Source of the DNA: JAAZGD01 sp034003765 | GTDB taxonomy: Bacteria; Bacillota; Clostridia; Peptostreptococcales; Anaerovoracaceae | Direction: 5' to 3' | Length of the DNA stretch: 42,625 nt | NCBI GenBank assembly: GCA_034003765.1 | Contig: JAVEXZ010000016.1 | Location: 1-42,625 of the forward strand | In this document: in pieces, positions 8,762-17,683 of the stretch | How positions within the stretch are numbered: position 1 is the stretch's first letter | Layout: the number at the start of each line of letters is the position of its first letter | Program-made: the position numbers and the translations under genes | The notes under the pieces: generated by a model | Database searches by the model: none | Told to the model about the DNA's origin: nothing | The model's input: only the letters and a program-made list of their open reading frames with translations

Positions 8762-8960
8762 ATCATTGGGTTAAGCTTTTAGGGATTTTCTAAGACTAAG
8801 TGGGTTCGGAAGTATCAGGAAATTTATTTACCCTTTTCTCCAAGGGACTTCCTAAGCTATCAAGATAATTAATTGGAAAATCTTATATAATTAAATAATA
8901 GACTTCAAAAAATCAATAAGAAGCTTGAAAAAAATTAATAAAGAAACTTCAAAAACACTG
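8762..8960. other. AT-rich non-coding region between glpK and the hrcA promoter
   Basis: No gene is visible. CCCTT near 8831 can pair with AAGGG near 8842 as a weak hairpin after glpK, but no T-run follows. The stretch 8900-8955 contains three degenerate copies of CTTCAAAAA or CTTGAAAAA spaced about 20 nt apart, directly upstream of the heat-shock promoter. They could act as an AT-rich UP-like element; this is a guess. Confidence 0.45.
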
Positions 8961-8989
8961 TTGACAAAAGACCTCATCAGTGTTATTTT
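8961..8989 (+). promoter_or_regulatory. sigma-A promoter of the hrcA-dnaK operon
   Basis: TTGACA (8961-8966) and TATTTT (8984-8989) are separated by exactly 17 nt. The CIRCE operator begins 11 nt after the -10 box, so transcription would start at or just before the operator. Confidence 0.85.
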
Positions 8990-8999
8990 TAATGTAGGC

Positions 9000-9026
9000 T
9001 TAGCACTCATTCACAAAGAGTGCTAA
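9000..9026 (+). promoter_or_regulatory. CIRCE operator (HrcA binding site)
   Basis: TTAGCACTC, nine spacer bases and GAGTGCTAA match the CIRCE consensus with no mismatch in either arm. HrcA bound here represses the operon, and chaperone load relieves this. Its place in the 5' leader of hrcA means the repressor controls its own gene. Confidence 0.97.
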
Positions 9027-9070
9027 CAACAAATAATTAAGTGTGTTGAAGCCCAAAGGAGTGGAGCACA

Positions 9071-10117
9071 ATGGATTTAAATGAACGTAAATTATTGATA
9101 TTGCAAGCGATTATTGGGGATTTCATTCACTCTGCTGAGCCAGTAGGGTCAAGAACCATCTCTAAAAAATTAAACATGGAGATAAGTCCAGCTACTATAA
9201 GGAATGAAATGAGTGATCTTGAAGAAATGGGATTCTTAACTCACCCTCATACTTCAGCTGGAAGAGTACCTTCAACAAAGGCATATAGGTTGTATGTTGA
9301 TGCCTTAATGGGTAAAAGTGAACTATCTCCTGATATAAAAAGAATAATATCTCAAAGACTAACTAAAAATGTAAATGAGATTGAAGGGCTTATTCAAAAG
9401 GCCACATCAGTGCTTTCAGAGATTACAAACTTAACTTCTTTTGCTATGCCTCCAAGGTCAGATGATGAGCGACTAAAATACATTAGACTAATTCCCCTTG
9501 ACGAGGACACAGTTATTTTTATGATTGTTTCAGATGGTGGAAAAGTTTCTAATATGACACTAAGACTAAGGGAGCCTTTTACAGACGAAAGTCTAGACAT
9601 TCTAAGCAAGGTAATGACTTACAATTACAAAGGCAAAACTGTAAGTGAGGCATTGACTTATAACATAATACAAGATGTAATGAAGGACGCAAAGGCCCTG
9701 GGAGGGCTTATGCAAAATGTTATGCCAAAGTTTTTAAAGACTCTTGAAGAAATGCTGGATGTAGAGCTCTTTGTAGACGGATTAACCAATATTTTTAATA
9801 CTCCAGAGTATAACGATATTTGTAAAGCCAAACTATTTATGGAAATGCTTCATCGTAAAGAGGAATTTGCAAAAAGTTTGGAGAATCGAGAAAACGGGGT
9901 AATAATAACTATAGGTGATGAGAATGAGGATGTAGATATGAAGGAATGCAGCCTAATAACTGCCACCTACCATGTTGAAGGAAAACTTGTTGGAAAACTT
10001 GGTGTTATTGGCCCTACCCGTATGAAGTATGGGGAAGTTACCTCTGTAATAGAGTTTATGACACAAAACTTGGAGAGCACATTTAAACTTATTGGCGGAT
10101 TTGAGGACGATAGCTAG
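9071..10117 (+). CDS. hrcA: heat-inducible transcription repressor HrcA
   Basis: The 348-residue protein has the HrcA N-terminal winged helix (about residues 1-80) with LQAIIGDFIHSAEPVGSRTI, PATIRNEMSDLEEMGFLTHPHTSAGRVPS, followed by the GAF-like and insertion domains. The C-terminus has the typical GVIGPTRMKYGEVTSVIEFM. It binds CIRCE sites and silences the dnaK operon until heat or unfolded protein titrates GroEL-type chaperones. A perfect CIRCE lies 45 nt upstream. AAAGGAG precedes the ATG. It is the first gene of a seven-gene transcript reaching at least to mtaB. Confidence 0.97.
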   Translation: MDLNERKLLILQAIIGDFIHSAEPVGSRTISKKLNMEISPATIRNEMSDLEEMGFLTHPHTSAGRVPSTKAYRLYVDALMGKSELSPDIKRIISQRLTKNVNEIEGLIQKATSVLSEITNLTSFAMPPRSDDERLKYIRLIPLDEDTVIFMIVSDGGKVSNMTLRLREPFTDESLDILSKVMTYNYKGKTVSEALTYNIIQDVMKDAKALGGLMQNVMPKFLKTLEEMLDVELFVDGLTNIFNTPEYNDICKAKLFMEMLHRKEEFAKSLENRENGVIITIGDENEDVDMKECSLITATYHVEGKLVGKLGVIGPTRMKYGEVTSVIEFMTQNLESTFKLIGGFEDDS

Positions 10118-10136
10118 ATTAAATAAACCATAGGTT

Positions 10137-10730
10137 ATGGTGAGAGCAATAACGATAAGGCTGAATCTAGTAGAGAACATGAGAGGAAGGTTTAGAAAAG
10201 TGGGGAAAAAGATTGATAAGGACCAGATATTAGATGGGGATGAGTTAATGGAGGACACTCTTGAAGTAGAGACTGGTGAAGATCCTGGAGAGGATGAAAA
10301 GCTCGCAAACATTGAAGAAGAGGATAATAAAACAAAATATCTCAGAATGGCCGCTGATTTTGCAAACTATAAAAAGCGGTCTGAAAGAGAAAAAAGCAAC
10401 ATATATGCATATGCAAATGAAAAACTCATCACGGATATGTTAGAGATACTAGATAATTTTGACCGCGCTTTCCTACAAGAAACTTGCGAAAGTGACACAT
10501 TTGTTGAAGGGATGGACCTGATATACAAGCAGCTATTAGAGGTTCTTCAAAGAGCAGGTCTCTCTGAAATAGGTGAAAAAGGGCAGACTTTTGATCCAGA
10601 ATTACACGATGCTTTAGTGATGGAAGCCTCTGATGAGGTTGAAAGCGGACAAATTATCCAGGTATTAAAAAAGGGATATATGCTAAACAAAAAAGTAATT
10701 AGGCATACATTAGTAAAGGTTGCTCAATAA
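10137..10730 (+). CDS. grpE: nucleotide exchange factor GrpE
   Basis: GrpE releases ADP from DnaK. The frame gives up to 197 residues: an acidic, low-complexity N-terminus, a long helix with YLRMAADFANYKKRSEREK, and the C-terminal beta domain ending EVESGQIIQVLKKGYMLNKKVIRHTLVKVAQ. The start is uncertain. The first ATG at 10137 has no good ribosome-binding site. ATG 10179 is weakly supported. ATG 10248, preceded by GGGGATGAG, would give about 160 residues beginning MEDTLEVETGEDPGEDEK, a common GrpE size. The widest frame is given; the true start may be 10248. Confidence 0.93.
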   Translation: MVRAITIRLNLVENMRGRFRKVGKKIDKDQILDGDELMEDTLEVETGEDPGEDEKLANIEEEDNKTKYLRMAADFANYKKRSEREKSNIYAYANEKLITDMLEILDNFDRAFLQETCESDTFVEGMDLIYKQLLEVLQRAGLSEIGEKGQTFDPELHDALVMEASDEVESGQIIQVLKKGYMLNKKVIRHTLVKVAQ

Positions 10731-10798
10731 TATTTTTATAGATAATTACAAGGTAATTTAATAATAGGTAAAAAGATAATAAAAAAGGAGATAAAAAA

Positions 10799-12655
10799 AT
10801 GAGTAAAGTAATAGGAATTGACTTAGGAACTACAAATAGCTGTGTTGCGGTATTAGAGGGTGGAGAGCCTGTTGTAATCCCAAATGCGGAGGGTAACAGA
10901 ACCACTCCTTCAATAGTAGGCTTTGCAAAAAATGGTGAGAGATTAGTTGGTGAAACCGCAAAGAGACAAGCCATTACCAACCCTACAAGAACAATTACAT
11001 CTATCAAAAGAGAAATGGGGTCTTCTCACAATGTAGAAATTGATGGTAAAACATATACACCTCAAGATATTTCTGCTATGATTCTTGGTAAGCTTAAGAC
11101 AGATGCAGAAGCTTATTTGGGAGAAAAAGTTACCAGAGCTGTAATAACTGTTCCGGCATATTTTACAGATAGCCAGAAGCAAGCGACAAAGGATGCAGGC
11201 AAAATAGCAGGACTTGAAGTAGAGAGGATTATCAACGAGCCTACAGCGGCTGCCTTAGCTTATGGTTTGGATAAGGATGAAACTTCCCATAAAATATTCG
11301 TTTATGATTTAGGAGGCGGAACCTTTGATGTGTCCATTCTCGAGCTTGGAGATGGAGTGTTCGAAGTACTAGCTACAAATGGTAACAACAAACTTGGTGG
11401 AGATGATTTTGACGAAATAATCGTAAATCATATTGCAGATGCTTTTGCCAAAGAAAACGGTGTTGACTTAAGAAAAGACAAGATGGCCCACCAAAGATTG
11501 AAGGAAGCTGCAGAGAAGGCAAAGAAAGAACTGTCCTCTTCACAAACAACAAATATCAACTTGCCATTTATTGCAGTAACTCCAGATGGCCCATTAAACT
11601 TAGACATGAACTTAACCAGAGCTAAGTTTGACCAGCTAACAGGGCTCCTAGTTGAAAAGACTGTTGAGCCTATGAAAAAAGCAATGGCAGATGCTGGAAT
11701 TACAAATGGCGATATTGAAAAAGTAATCTTGGTTGGAGGGTCTACTAGAATACCAGCAGTCCAAGATGCTGTAAAGAAAATAACAGGTAAAGAACCCTTT
11801 AAAGGAATAAATCCTGATGAATGTGTTGCCATAGGAGCAGCTATTCAAGCTGGAGTACTTACTGGAGAAGTTCATGATGTTCTCTTGCTAGACGTAACAC
11901 CCCTATCCCTATCAATTGAGACTTTAGGGGGAGTTGCCACTAGGTTGATTGAAAGAAACACCACTATACCTACTAAAAAAAGCCAAATTTTCTCTACAGC
12001 TGCGGACAATCAAACTGCAGTAGATATACATGTTATGCAAGGTGAAAGAGAGATGTCTGCAGGCAACATAACCTTGGGACGATTCCAATTGACAGGCATT
12101 CCCTTAGCCCCAAGAGGAGTACCACAAATCGAAGTTACTTTTGATATAGATGCAAACGGCATAGTAAATGTGTCTGCAAAGGACATGGGTACTGGCAGAG
12201 AGCAAAGAATTACAATTACTTCTTCAACAAAGCTAAGTGACGATGAAATCAAGGAGAAGATAAAAGAAGCAGAAAAGTTTGCAGAAGAAGACAAGCTTCG
12301 AAAAGAAGAAGTAGAATTAAGGAACAGGGCAGAAACTCTTATTTATGAAACAGAAAAATCCATGAAAGAAATAGAAAGCACTATGTCAGAAGATGACAAA
12401 ACAAGAATCAATGAAGTTAAAGAAGAACTTTCTAAAGTCTTAGAAAATGGTACTGTTGAACAAATCAAGGAACTAACTGAGAAGCTAACTGAAGAATTTC
12501 ATATCATATCTGGTAAACTCTACGAGCAAGCTCAAGCTGCTCAAGGTGGCACCGAGGAAGGTAGTGGACAAGCAGGGGAGAGCTCAGATGGCGTTGTAGA
12601 TGCGGAATATGAAGTAGTTGAAGATGAGGAAGAGGAAGAAACTGATAAAGAATAA
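10799..12655 (+). CDS. dnaK: molecular chaperone DnaK (Hsp70)
   Basis: The 618-residue length is normal. The ATPase domain carries GIDLGTTNSCVAV at the N-terminus, IINEPTAAALAYG, DLGGGTFDVSILELGDG and ILVGGSTRIPAVQ. The linker DVLLLDVTPLSLSIETLGG leads into the substrate-binding domain with ERNTTIPTKKSQIFSTAADNQ. The lid ends in a very acidic tail of Glu and Asp. It binds exposed hydrophobic segments of unfolded proteins in an ATP cycle driven by DnaJ and GrpE. AAAAAGGAG ahead of the ATG is a strong ribosome-binding site, 69 nt after grpE. Confidence 0.98.
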   Translation: MSKVIGIDLGTTNSCVAVLEGGEPVVIPNAEGNRTTPSIVGFAKNGERLVGETAKRQAITNPTRTITSIKREMGSSHNVEIDGKTYTPQDISAMILGKLKTDAEAYLGEKVTRAVITVPAYFTDSQKQATKDAGKIAGLEVERIINEPTAAALAYGLDKDETSHKIFVYDLGGGTFDVSILELGDGVFEVLATNGNNKLGGDDFDEIIVNHIADAFAKENGVDLRKDKMAHQRLKEAAEKAKKELSSSQTTNINLPFIAVTPDGPLNLDMNLTRAKFDQLTGLLVEKTVEPMKKAMADAGITNGDIEKVILVGGSTRIPAVQDAVKKITGKEPFKGINPDECVAIGAAIQAGVLTGEVHDVLLLDVTPLSLSIETLGGVATRLIERNTTIPTKKSQIFSTAADNQTAVDIHVMQGEREMSAGNITLGRFQLTGIPLAPRGVPQIEVTFDIDANGIVNVSAKDMGTGREQRITITSSTKLSDDEIKEKIKEAEKFAEEDKLRKEEVELRNRAETLIYETEKSMKEIESTMSEDDKTRINEVKEELSKVLENGTVEQIKELTEKLTEEFHIISGKLYEQAQAAQGGTEEGSGQAGESSDGVVDAEYEVVEDEEEEETDKE

Positions 12656-12680
12656 TTTTATTCCGGATAAAACATTTAAG

Positions 12681-12714
12681 TCGAAGCCCTCAACCCTTTG
12701 GTTGATGGCTTCGA
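12681..12714 (+). promoter_or_regulatory. strong hairpin in the dnaK-dnaJ intergenic region
   Basis: TCGAAGCC (12681-12688) and TCAACC (12690-12695) pair with GGTTGA (12700-12705) and GGCTTCGA (12707-12714), a 14-bp stem with one C/T mismatch and a 4-nt CTTT loop. No T-run follows, so it is not a classical terminator. It may stabilise the dnaK mRNA end after cleavage or partly attenuate transcription into dnaJ. Confidence 0.8.
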
Positions 12715-12735
12715 TATATTAAAGGAAGCGGTAAT

Positions 12736-13899
12736 ATGGCAGAGAAAAGAGATTTATATGAAACCCTTGGACTAAAAAAAGGAGCCAGCGAAGCAGAAAT
12801 TAAGAGTGCTTTTAGAAAGCTTGCAGTAAAATATCATCCTGATAAAAACAAGGGTGATAAGAAGTCCGAAGACAAGTTCAAGGAAATAAATGAGGCTTAT
12901 GGAATACTTTCTGATCCTGAAAAGAAAAAGAAATATGATATGTTCGGACATGCGGGGGTAGATCCCAATTACAATGCAGGAGGTGCTGGTTTCGGCGGAT
13001 TCAGTGGCGGTTTTGGTGGTGGATCTGCAGGCGCTGGTGGATTCGAAGATATTTTTGATATGTTCGGAGGTATGTTTGGAGGGGGAACCACCCAAAGAAG
13101 AAGCAGGGGCGGTCCCATGAAGGGCCGTGATCTTCAAAAATCCATAACAATAGATTTTGAGGAGGCTGCCTTTGGTGTCAAAAAGCAAATGAAAATCTCA
13201 AAGGTTGTAGAATGTACTCAATGCAAGGGCACCGGAGCAAAAAAAGGGACAAGCCCTAAGACATGCCCTTCATGTGGTGGTAGAGGAGAAGTTAATACGG
13301 TTCAAAGAACACCATTTGGTCAATTTGCTAGTGTAAGCCCTTGCCCTGACTGCGGAGGAAGTGGTAAAACCATTGATGATCCTTGTCAGGTATGTAATGG
13401 AGCAGGCCGAGTTAAGAAAACAGTTACTATTACCGTTGATATTCCAGCAGGAGTTGACAATGATTCAGTAATCAACGTTCGTGGACAAGGAGAACCGGGC
13501 CAAAATGGAGGCCCTTCTGGCAACTTATATGTAGTTATTAATATAAGACCTCATGAAATATTCAAGAGAAATGGTTTGGATTTATGGTTGGAAATCCCAA
13601 TTACATTTGAACAGGCAGCCCTAGGTGATAGCCTTGTGGTACCCACTTTGAAAGAAAAAGTCTCTTACAAAATTCCACCCGGAACACAACATGGGACTAC
13701 TTTCCGATTGAAAAACAAAGGCATACAGGCTGGAAAATCAGGGACAGGAGATCTTTACGTTAAGGTTAATCTTGAAGTTCCAACTAAGCTTGATAGTGCT
13801 CAAAAGAAGACTATTGAAGATATGGCAAAAGCTATTGGACCAGAGGCCTATGCTAAGGGCACCTCCTTCCGTGAGTACATAAAAAGAGTTTTCCAATAG
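12736..13899 (+). CDS. dnaJ: co-chaperone DnaJ (Hsp40)
   Basis: The 387-residue protein is a type I DnaJ. The J domain (about 5-70) has the HPD motif at 34-36 that stimulates DnaK ATPase. A Gly/Phe-rich linker (about 78-120) follows. Four CxxCxGxG repeats bind two zinc ions through Cys160/163, 177/180, 203/206 and 217/220. The C-terminal substrate-binding domains end with FREYIKRVFQ. AAAGGAAG precedes the ATG. It lies 80 nt after dnaK, with a strong hairpin in between that may lower its expression relative to dnaK. Confidence 0.98.
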   Translation: MAEKRDLYETLGLKKGASEAEIKSAFRKLAVKYHPDKNKGDKKSEDKFKEINEAYGILSDPEKKKKYDMFGHAGVDPNYNAGGAGFGGFSGGFGGGSAGAGGFEDIFDMFGGMFGGGTTQRRSRGGPMKGRDLQKSITIDFEEAAFGVKKQMKISKVVECTQCKGTGAKKGTSPKTCPSCGGRGEVNTVQRTPFGQFASVSPCPDCGGSGKTIDDPCQVCNGAGRVKKTVTITVDIPAGVDNDSVINVRGQGEPGQNGGPSGNLYVVINIRPHEIFKRNGLDLWLEIPITFEQAALGDSLVVPTLKEKVSYKIPPGTQHGTTFRLKNKGIQAGKSGTGDLYVKVNLEVPTKLDSAQKKTIEDMAKAIGPEAYAKGTSFREYIKRVFQ

Positions 13900-13953
13900 A
13901 ATAAGAATGAAAAAATATTGAGATACCATTGGATTGAAGGGAATGAAACCAGG

Positions 13954-14919
13954 ATGCAAATAATTGAAACAACAATATTTACAACCAGTGCAGGAGTTGA
14001 AGCTGTAACAGGTTGCCTTCTAAATATGGGTATTGAAGAAACCGTAGTTGAAGATCCCAGGGATATTGAAGAAATTCTTGAAAATAAGAATACTTATGAT
14101 TGGGACTTTGTAGATACCAAAGTATTAGACCTAAAGAATGAAGAGGCTAAGGTAAGAGTCTATCTAGAGGAAAGCCCAGAAAACCGTCAACTAGTACAAG
14201 AGATCCGACTCAAAATAATGGAACTAAAGAGCAAGGAGCTTGAAGGTTGTTGGGATTGGAAAATTGAACTAGGGCGGCTATATGTGGAAGTCAAAGACCT
14301 GGATAGTATTAGCTGGGAGAATAGTTGGAAGGAGTACTTTAAACCAAAAAAAATTACTTCAACATTTGTTGTTAAACCGAATTGGGAAGAATATAGTCCC
14401 CAGGAAGGGGAACTGGTTATTAGTATAGACCCTCAAACTGCATTTGGAACAGGAAGCCATGAAACCACAATCCTTTCAATGAAGATGCTAGAGCAATACA
14501 ATCCACAAGGCAAAATAGTTTTAGATGTGGGATCGGGGTCTGGGATTTTGTCTATAGGTGCAGCAATGCTGGGGGCTAGCAAGGTTGTTGGAATTGATAT
14601 AGACCCAGAGGCGGTTTCTGTGGCTCGAGAAAACATCAGGAACAACGGTGTAGAAGGTGTTGCGGAAGTATATAGTGGTGATTTTCATGATGGATTTATC
14701 AAGGATGCAGACATAATTGTATCTAATTTAATGGCAGACTTAGTTAAGAGCCTAGGAAGAATTCTAGCAACATATGAAGAAAAACCTTACCTGTGGATTT
14801 CTAGTGGTATTTTGTTATCTCAAAAAGAGGATACAGAAAATTCCCTTAAGTCTATGGGTTTTTCTATTTTAGAAAGCAAGGAGGAAGGCGAGTGGCTTTC
14901 TATCGCCGCAACAAGATGA
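13954..14919 (+). CDS. prmA: ribosomal protein L11 methyltransferase
   Basis: From ATG 13954 the protein has 321 residues, starting MQIIETTIFTTSAGVEAVTGCLL. It methylates L11 using S-adenosylmethionine. Visible are the PrmA-specific GTGSHETT segment, SAM motif I in VLDVGSGSGILSIGAA, the acidic GIDIDPEAV loop and the catalytic-loop NLMADLV. A TTG at 13918 in the same frame could add 12 residues, but those residues do not resemble the family, while GAAGGG lies ahead of 13954. The gene follows dnaJ, as usual in Bacillota, and its TGA overlaps the rsmE ATG by four bases. Confidence 0.93.
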   Translation: MQIIETTIFTTSAGVEAVTGCLLNMGIEETVVEDPRDIEEILENKNTYDWDFVDTKVLDLKNEEAKVRVYLEESPENRQLVQEIRLKIMELKSKELEGCWDWKIELGRLYVEVKDLDSISWENSWKEYFKPKKITSTFVVKPNWEEYSPQEGELVISIDPQTAFGTGSHETTILSMKMLEQYNPQGKIVLDVGSGSGILSIGAAMLGASKVVGIDIDPEAVSVARENIRNNGVEGVAEVYSGDFHDGFIKDADIIVSNLMADLVKSLGRILATYEEKPYLWISSGILLSQKEDTENSLKSMGFSILESKEEGEWLSIAATR

Positions 14920-15656
14920 ATAGATTTTTTGTAGAAGGGGACAATATTCAAGGTGAAGTAATCCTTATTACCCAAAAGGATGATGTACATCACATTTTCA
15001 AAGTTCTAAGACTTCAGGAAGGTGATTTAATTAGGGTAAGCGATAACATAGATTCTGAATATAAGGGGGAGATTATCTCAGTTTCCAATAAACTTATTGA
15101 AGTCAAGATTCTTGAGAAAAGCCCATTTAAATCAGAAACTGAATTAAGAATTACCCTATTCCAAGGAATCCCAAAACAAGGGAAAATGGAAATCATTACT
15201 CAAAAATGCACAGAGCTAGGTATGGATACTTTGGTTCCTGTTTTTATGGAAAGAACCGTGGTGGTTGACAAGGGGGATTATTGGAAAAAGGTTGTTAGGT
15301 GTCAAGCAATAGCAGAAGAAGCGGCCAAGCAAAGCCAAAGAGGAATGGTTCCTGAGATAAGGCAAGCCACAACTTTTCAAGACATGCTTTCTAGGTTAAA
15401 GCTATACTCATTTGTTCTTTTCCCTTATGAAGAGGAGAAAGAAACCACTATAAAAGAGGCTTTGAAAAATTTACCTGAAGGAGTTAAAAACGCCGCTATT
15501 ATTATAGGCCCCGAAGGTGGGTTCACAAAAGAAGAGGCAATAGGAATTATTCAATATGGAGGAATTCCTGTTAGCTTGGGCAAAACGATTTTAAGAACAG
15601 AAACTGCTGGAATTGTTGCCATGGCAATGACATTCTACGAAGTGGAGATGGATTAA
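14916..15656 (+). CDS. rsmE: 16S rRNA m3U1498 methyltransferase RsmE
   Basis: The 246-residue SPOUT-class enzyme methylates U1498 of 16S rRNA. It starts MNRFFVEGDNIQGEVILI, has an N-terminal PUA-like part with HHIFKVLRLQEGDLIRV and the C-terminal knot with KCTELGMDTLVPV and IIIGPEGGFTKEEA, then LGKTILRTETAGIVA. The ATG at 14916 overlaps the prmA stop as ATGA, showing translational coupling. A GTG at 14892 would add eight residues not typical of the family. It is followed without a gap by mtaB. Confidence 0.95.
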   Translation: MNRFFVEGDNIQGEVILITQKDDVHHIFKVLRLQEGDLIRVSDNIDSEYKGEIISVSNKLIEVKILEKSPFKSETELRITLFQGIPKQGKMEIITQKCTELGMDTLVPVFMERTVVVDKGDYWKKVVRCQAIAEEAAKQSQRGMVPEIRQATTFQDMLSRLKLYSFVLFPYEEEKETTIKEALKNLPEGVKNAAIIIGPEGGFTKEEAIGIIQYGGIPVSLGKTILRTETAGIVAMAMTFYEVEMD

Positions 15657-17009
15657 ATGAAGGTAGCCTTTTACACCCTGGGGTGTAAAGTTAATCAATA
15701 CGAAACCCAAGCTATTAGAGAGACTTTTTTACAGGCGGCATTTGAAGAAGTAGGGCCCCATGACTGGGCAGATGTATACATTGTTAATAGCTGTACTGTC
15801 ACTCATTTGGCTGATAGGAAGTCTCGTCAAGCTATAAGAAGAATGAAACGCCTTAATCCAGATAGTATTATTGCAGTTACAGGTTGTTATGCTCAAATGA
15901 ACCCAGAAGAAATAGGCCATATTCAGGGGGTAAGTTTGGTGGTTGGAACCAATGAAAAGTCTGTAATTTTAAGAGAAGTATTAAAGATTATAAATAAACC
16001 AGGGGAAGAGGCTATATATAAAAGACTTGAATATAATGAAATTTGTGACTATGAAGAAACTGGTAGCATTGTTTCTATGGAATCTCGTACCCGAGCATAT
16101 GTTAAAGTTCAAGAAGGTTGCGACCGCTTTTGCTCTTATTGCATCATCCCCTATGCTAGAGGAATAATTCGCAGCAGAAGCCCCATCTCCATTAAAGAAG
16201 AAGTTGGAGACTTAGCAAATAAAGGATTCAAGGAAATTATTCTAACAGGGATTAATACAGCCCTATATGGAAGAGAAAAAGGATTTGGAGAAAAATATCA
16301 CCATGAGTTTTTATCTTTGGGGATAAAAAGGAGCCTAGAAGGGGTAGGTCCCCTAGTGGAAATGCTGGAAAATATGCCTGGACAATTTCGCCTTCGCCTT
16401 GGTAGCCTTGAACCAAATGTGGTTAACAGCCTTGATGTTATTGAATTAATGGCCTACAAAAGACTGTGTCATCACCTTCACTTGTCCCTCCAATCAGGAA
16501 GTGACAGGGTATTATTAGCTATGAACCGAAGGTATTCAAGAAAAGATTACCAAGACATACTGGATGAATTAGGAAAAGTTGATACAAACTACGGGGTGAC
16601 AACAGATATCATTGTAGGCTTTCCTGGGGAAACTGAGGATGACTTTCAAGAAACACTAAGTTTAGTTGAAGGTCAGAACTTTTGTAAGATTCATATATTC
16701 CCCTATTCTAAAAGGCAAGGAACAAAGGCAGCTCAGATGTTAGACCAAGTGGATCCTTCCATTGTTAAAGATAGAATAACAAGACTCCAAAGAGCAGCAG
16801 AGGATTCTCAAAATAGGTTCTTAGAAAGGAACCTTGGAGCACAGCGTGAGGTCTTGATTGAAGAATATGATGATAAGGCCTTAGAATATATTGGATATAG
16901 CGATAACTATATAAGGGTTTTCGTTAAGAGTGAAGAGGATATATTAAATCAGATAGTTAGGCCTAGCTTAAAGAGAGTCTACAAAAATGGACTCCTAGGA
17001 GTCATATAA
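15657..17009 (+). CDS. mtaB: tRNA (t6A37) methylthiotransferase MtaB
   Basis: The 450-residue protein adds a methylthio group to t6A37 of tRNA. The N-terminal UPF0004 domain supplies Cys10, Cys46 and Cys77 for one iron-sulfur cluster. The radical-SAM motif CDRFCSYC gives Cys155, Cys159 and Cys162 for the second. LHLSLQSGSDRVL and DIIVGFPGE are typical of the methylthiotransferase core, and the last ~60 residues form a TRAM RNA-binding domain. The ATG follows the rsmE TAA directly and uses a GGAG inside rsmE. It is probably the last gene of the heat-shock transcript. Confidence 0.95.
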   Translation: MKVAFYTLGCKVNQYETQAIRETFLQAAFEEVGPHDWADVYIVNSCTVTHLADRKSRQAIRRMKRLNPDSIIAVTGCYAQMNPEEIGHIQGVSLVVGTNEKSVILREVLKIINKPGEEAIYKRLEYNEICDYEETGSIVSMESRTRAYVKVQEGCDRFCSYCIIPYARGIIRSRSPISIKEEVGDLANKGFKEIILTGINTALYGREKGFGEKYHHEFLSLGIKRSLEGVGPLVEMLENMPGQFRLRLGSLEPNVVNSLDVIELMAYKRLCHHLHLSLQSGSDRVLLAMNRRYSRKDYQDILDELGKVDTNYGVTTDIIVGFPGETEDDFQETLSLVEGQNFCKIHIFPYSKRQGTKAAQMLDQVDPSIVKDRITRLQRAAEDSQNRFLERNLGAQREVLIEEYDDKALEYIGYSDNYIRVFVKSEEDILNQIVRPSLKRVYKNGLLGVI

Positions 17010-17156
17010 ACACAATTTAAGCATTTAGAGAATCACCTGCTAAAGGGTAGGGTTTAAGGTCTATATATACTCAGTGCCTTAGAAATAAATTAATAGACAG
17101 GGATTCTTTAAAAACAAAGCTAATTTAATTTTTCATAAAGAGAGAGGAGGCCTTCC

Positions 17157-17498
17157 ATGTCATTATGTATCTTTTGTAAAATTACAAACAAGGAAATACC
17201 AGCAAGTGTGGTTTATGAGGATGACCATATTCTAGTTTTTCATGATTTACAAGCTCAAGCACCAGTTCATGTCTTGATGATTAGCAAAAAACACATCCCG
17301 TCTTTAAATGAAGTTCAGGAAGAAGACCAAGAACTCATGGGCTATATGCTTTTAAAAGTCAAAGATATCGCTAAGCAGCTTGAACTGGAAAATGGTTATC
17401 GTCTGGTTGTAAATTGTGGTGAAGATGGATTGCAAACAGTTCAACACATCCATTTTCATATTTTAGGAAAAAGAAAAATGGGATGGCCTCCAGGCTGA
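17157..17498 (+). CDS. HIT family (HinT-like) purine nucleotide phosphoramidase
   Basis: The 113-residue protein carries the histidine triad QHIHFHILG (His97, His99, His101) and starts SLCIFCKITNKEIPASVVYED, with a CxxC (Cys4, Cys7) that often binds zinc. HinT-like proteins hydrolyse AMP-lysine and other purine phosphoramidates. GAGAGGAGG precedes the ATG. It follows mtaB by 147 nt, its usual neighbour. In many Clostridia the next gene is rpsU, but here 7.7 kb separates them. A good terminator at 17524-17561 closes the unit. Confidence 0.93.
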   Translation: MSLCIFCKITNKEIPASVVYEDDHILVFHDLQAQAPVHVLMISKKHIPSLNEVQEEDQELMGYMLLKVKDIAKQLELENGYRLVVNCGEDGLQTVQHIHFHILGKRKMGWPPG

Positions 17499-17523
17499 TC
17501 TAGATGATAATATAAGAAAAATC

Positions 17524-17561
17524 AAGCCCTTGTTATTTCAAAATAGCGGGGGCTTTGTTTT
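17524..17561 (+). terminator. intrinsic terminator after the HIT gene
   Basis: AAGCCC (17524-17529), followed by TTGTTATTT, pairs with AAATAGCGG and GGGCTT (17550-17555), including several G-T pairs. TGTTTT follows. It separates the conserved operon from the NhaC block. Confidence 0.75.
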
Positions 17562-17683
17562 AAATAATGTTTAATTTTTGTTTAGATGTTATAAACATTT
17601 TTCAGAATATTTATATATTAAATCAAAACTCCACATTTTTTAAAACCCTCCCATCTATAATAAAAAGAAAAAGGAGGTTCGAA

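Noticed and set aside
17567..17683. N-terminal extension of the NhaC-like protein
   Set aside because: The strong AAGGAGG lies directly before the ATG at 17684, and the extension is hydrophobic-poor and unlike the family.
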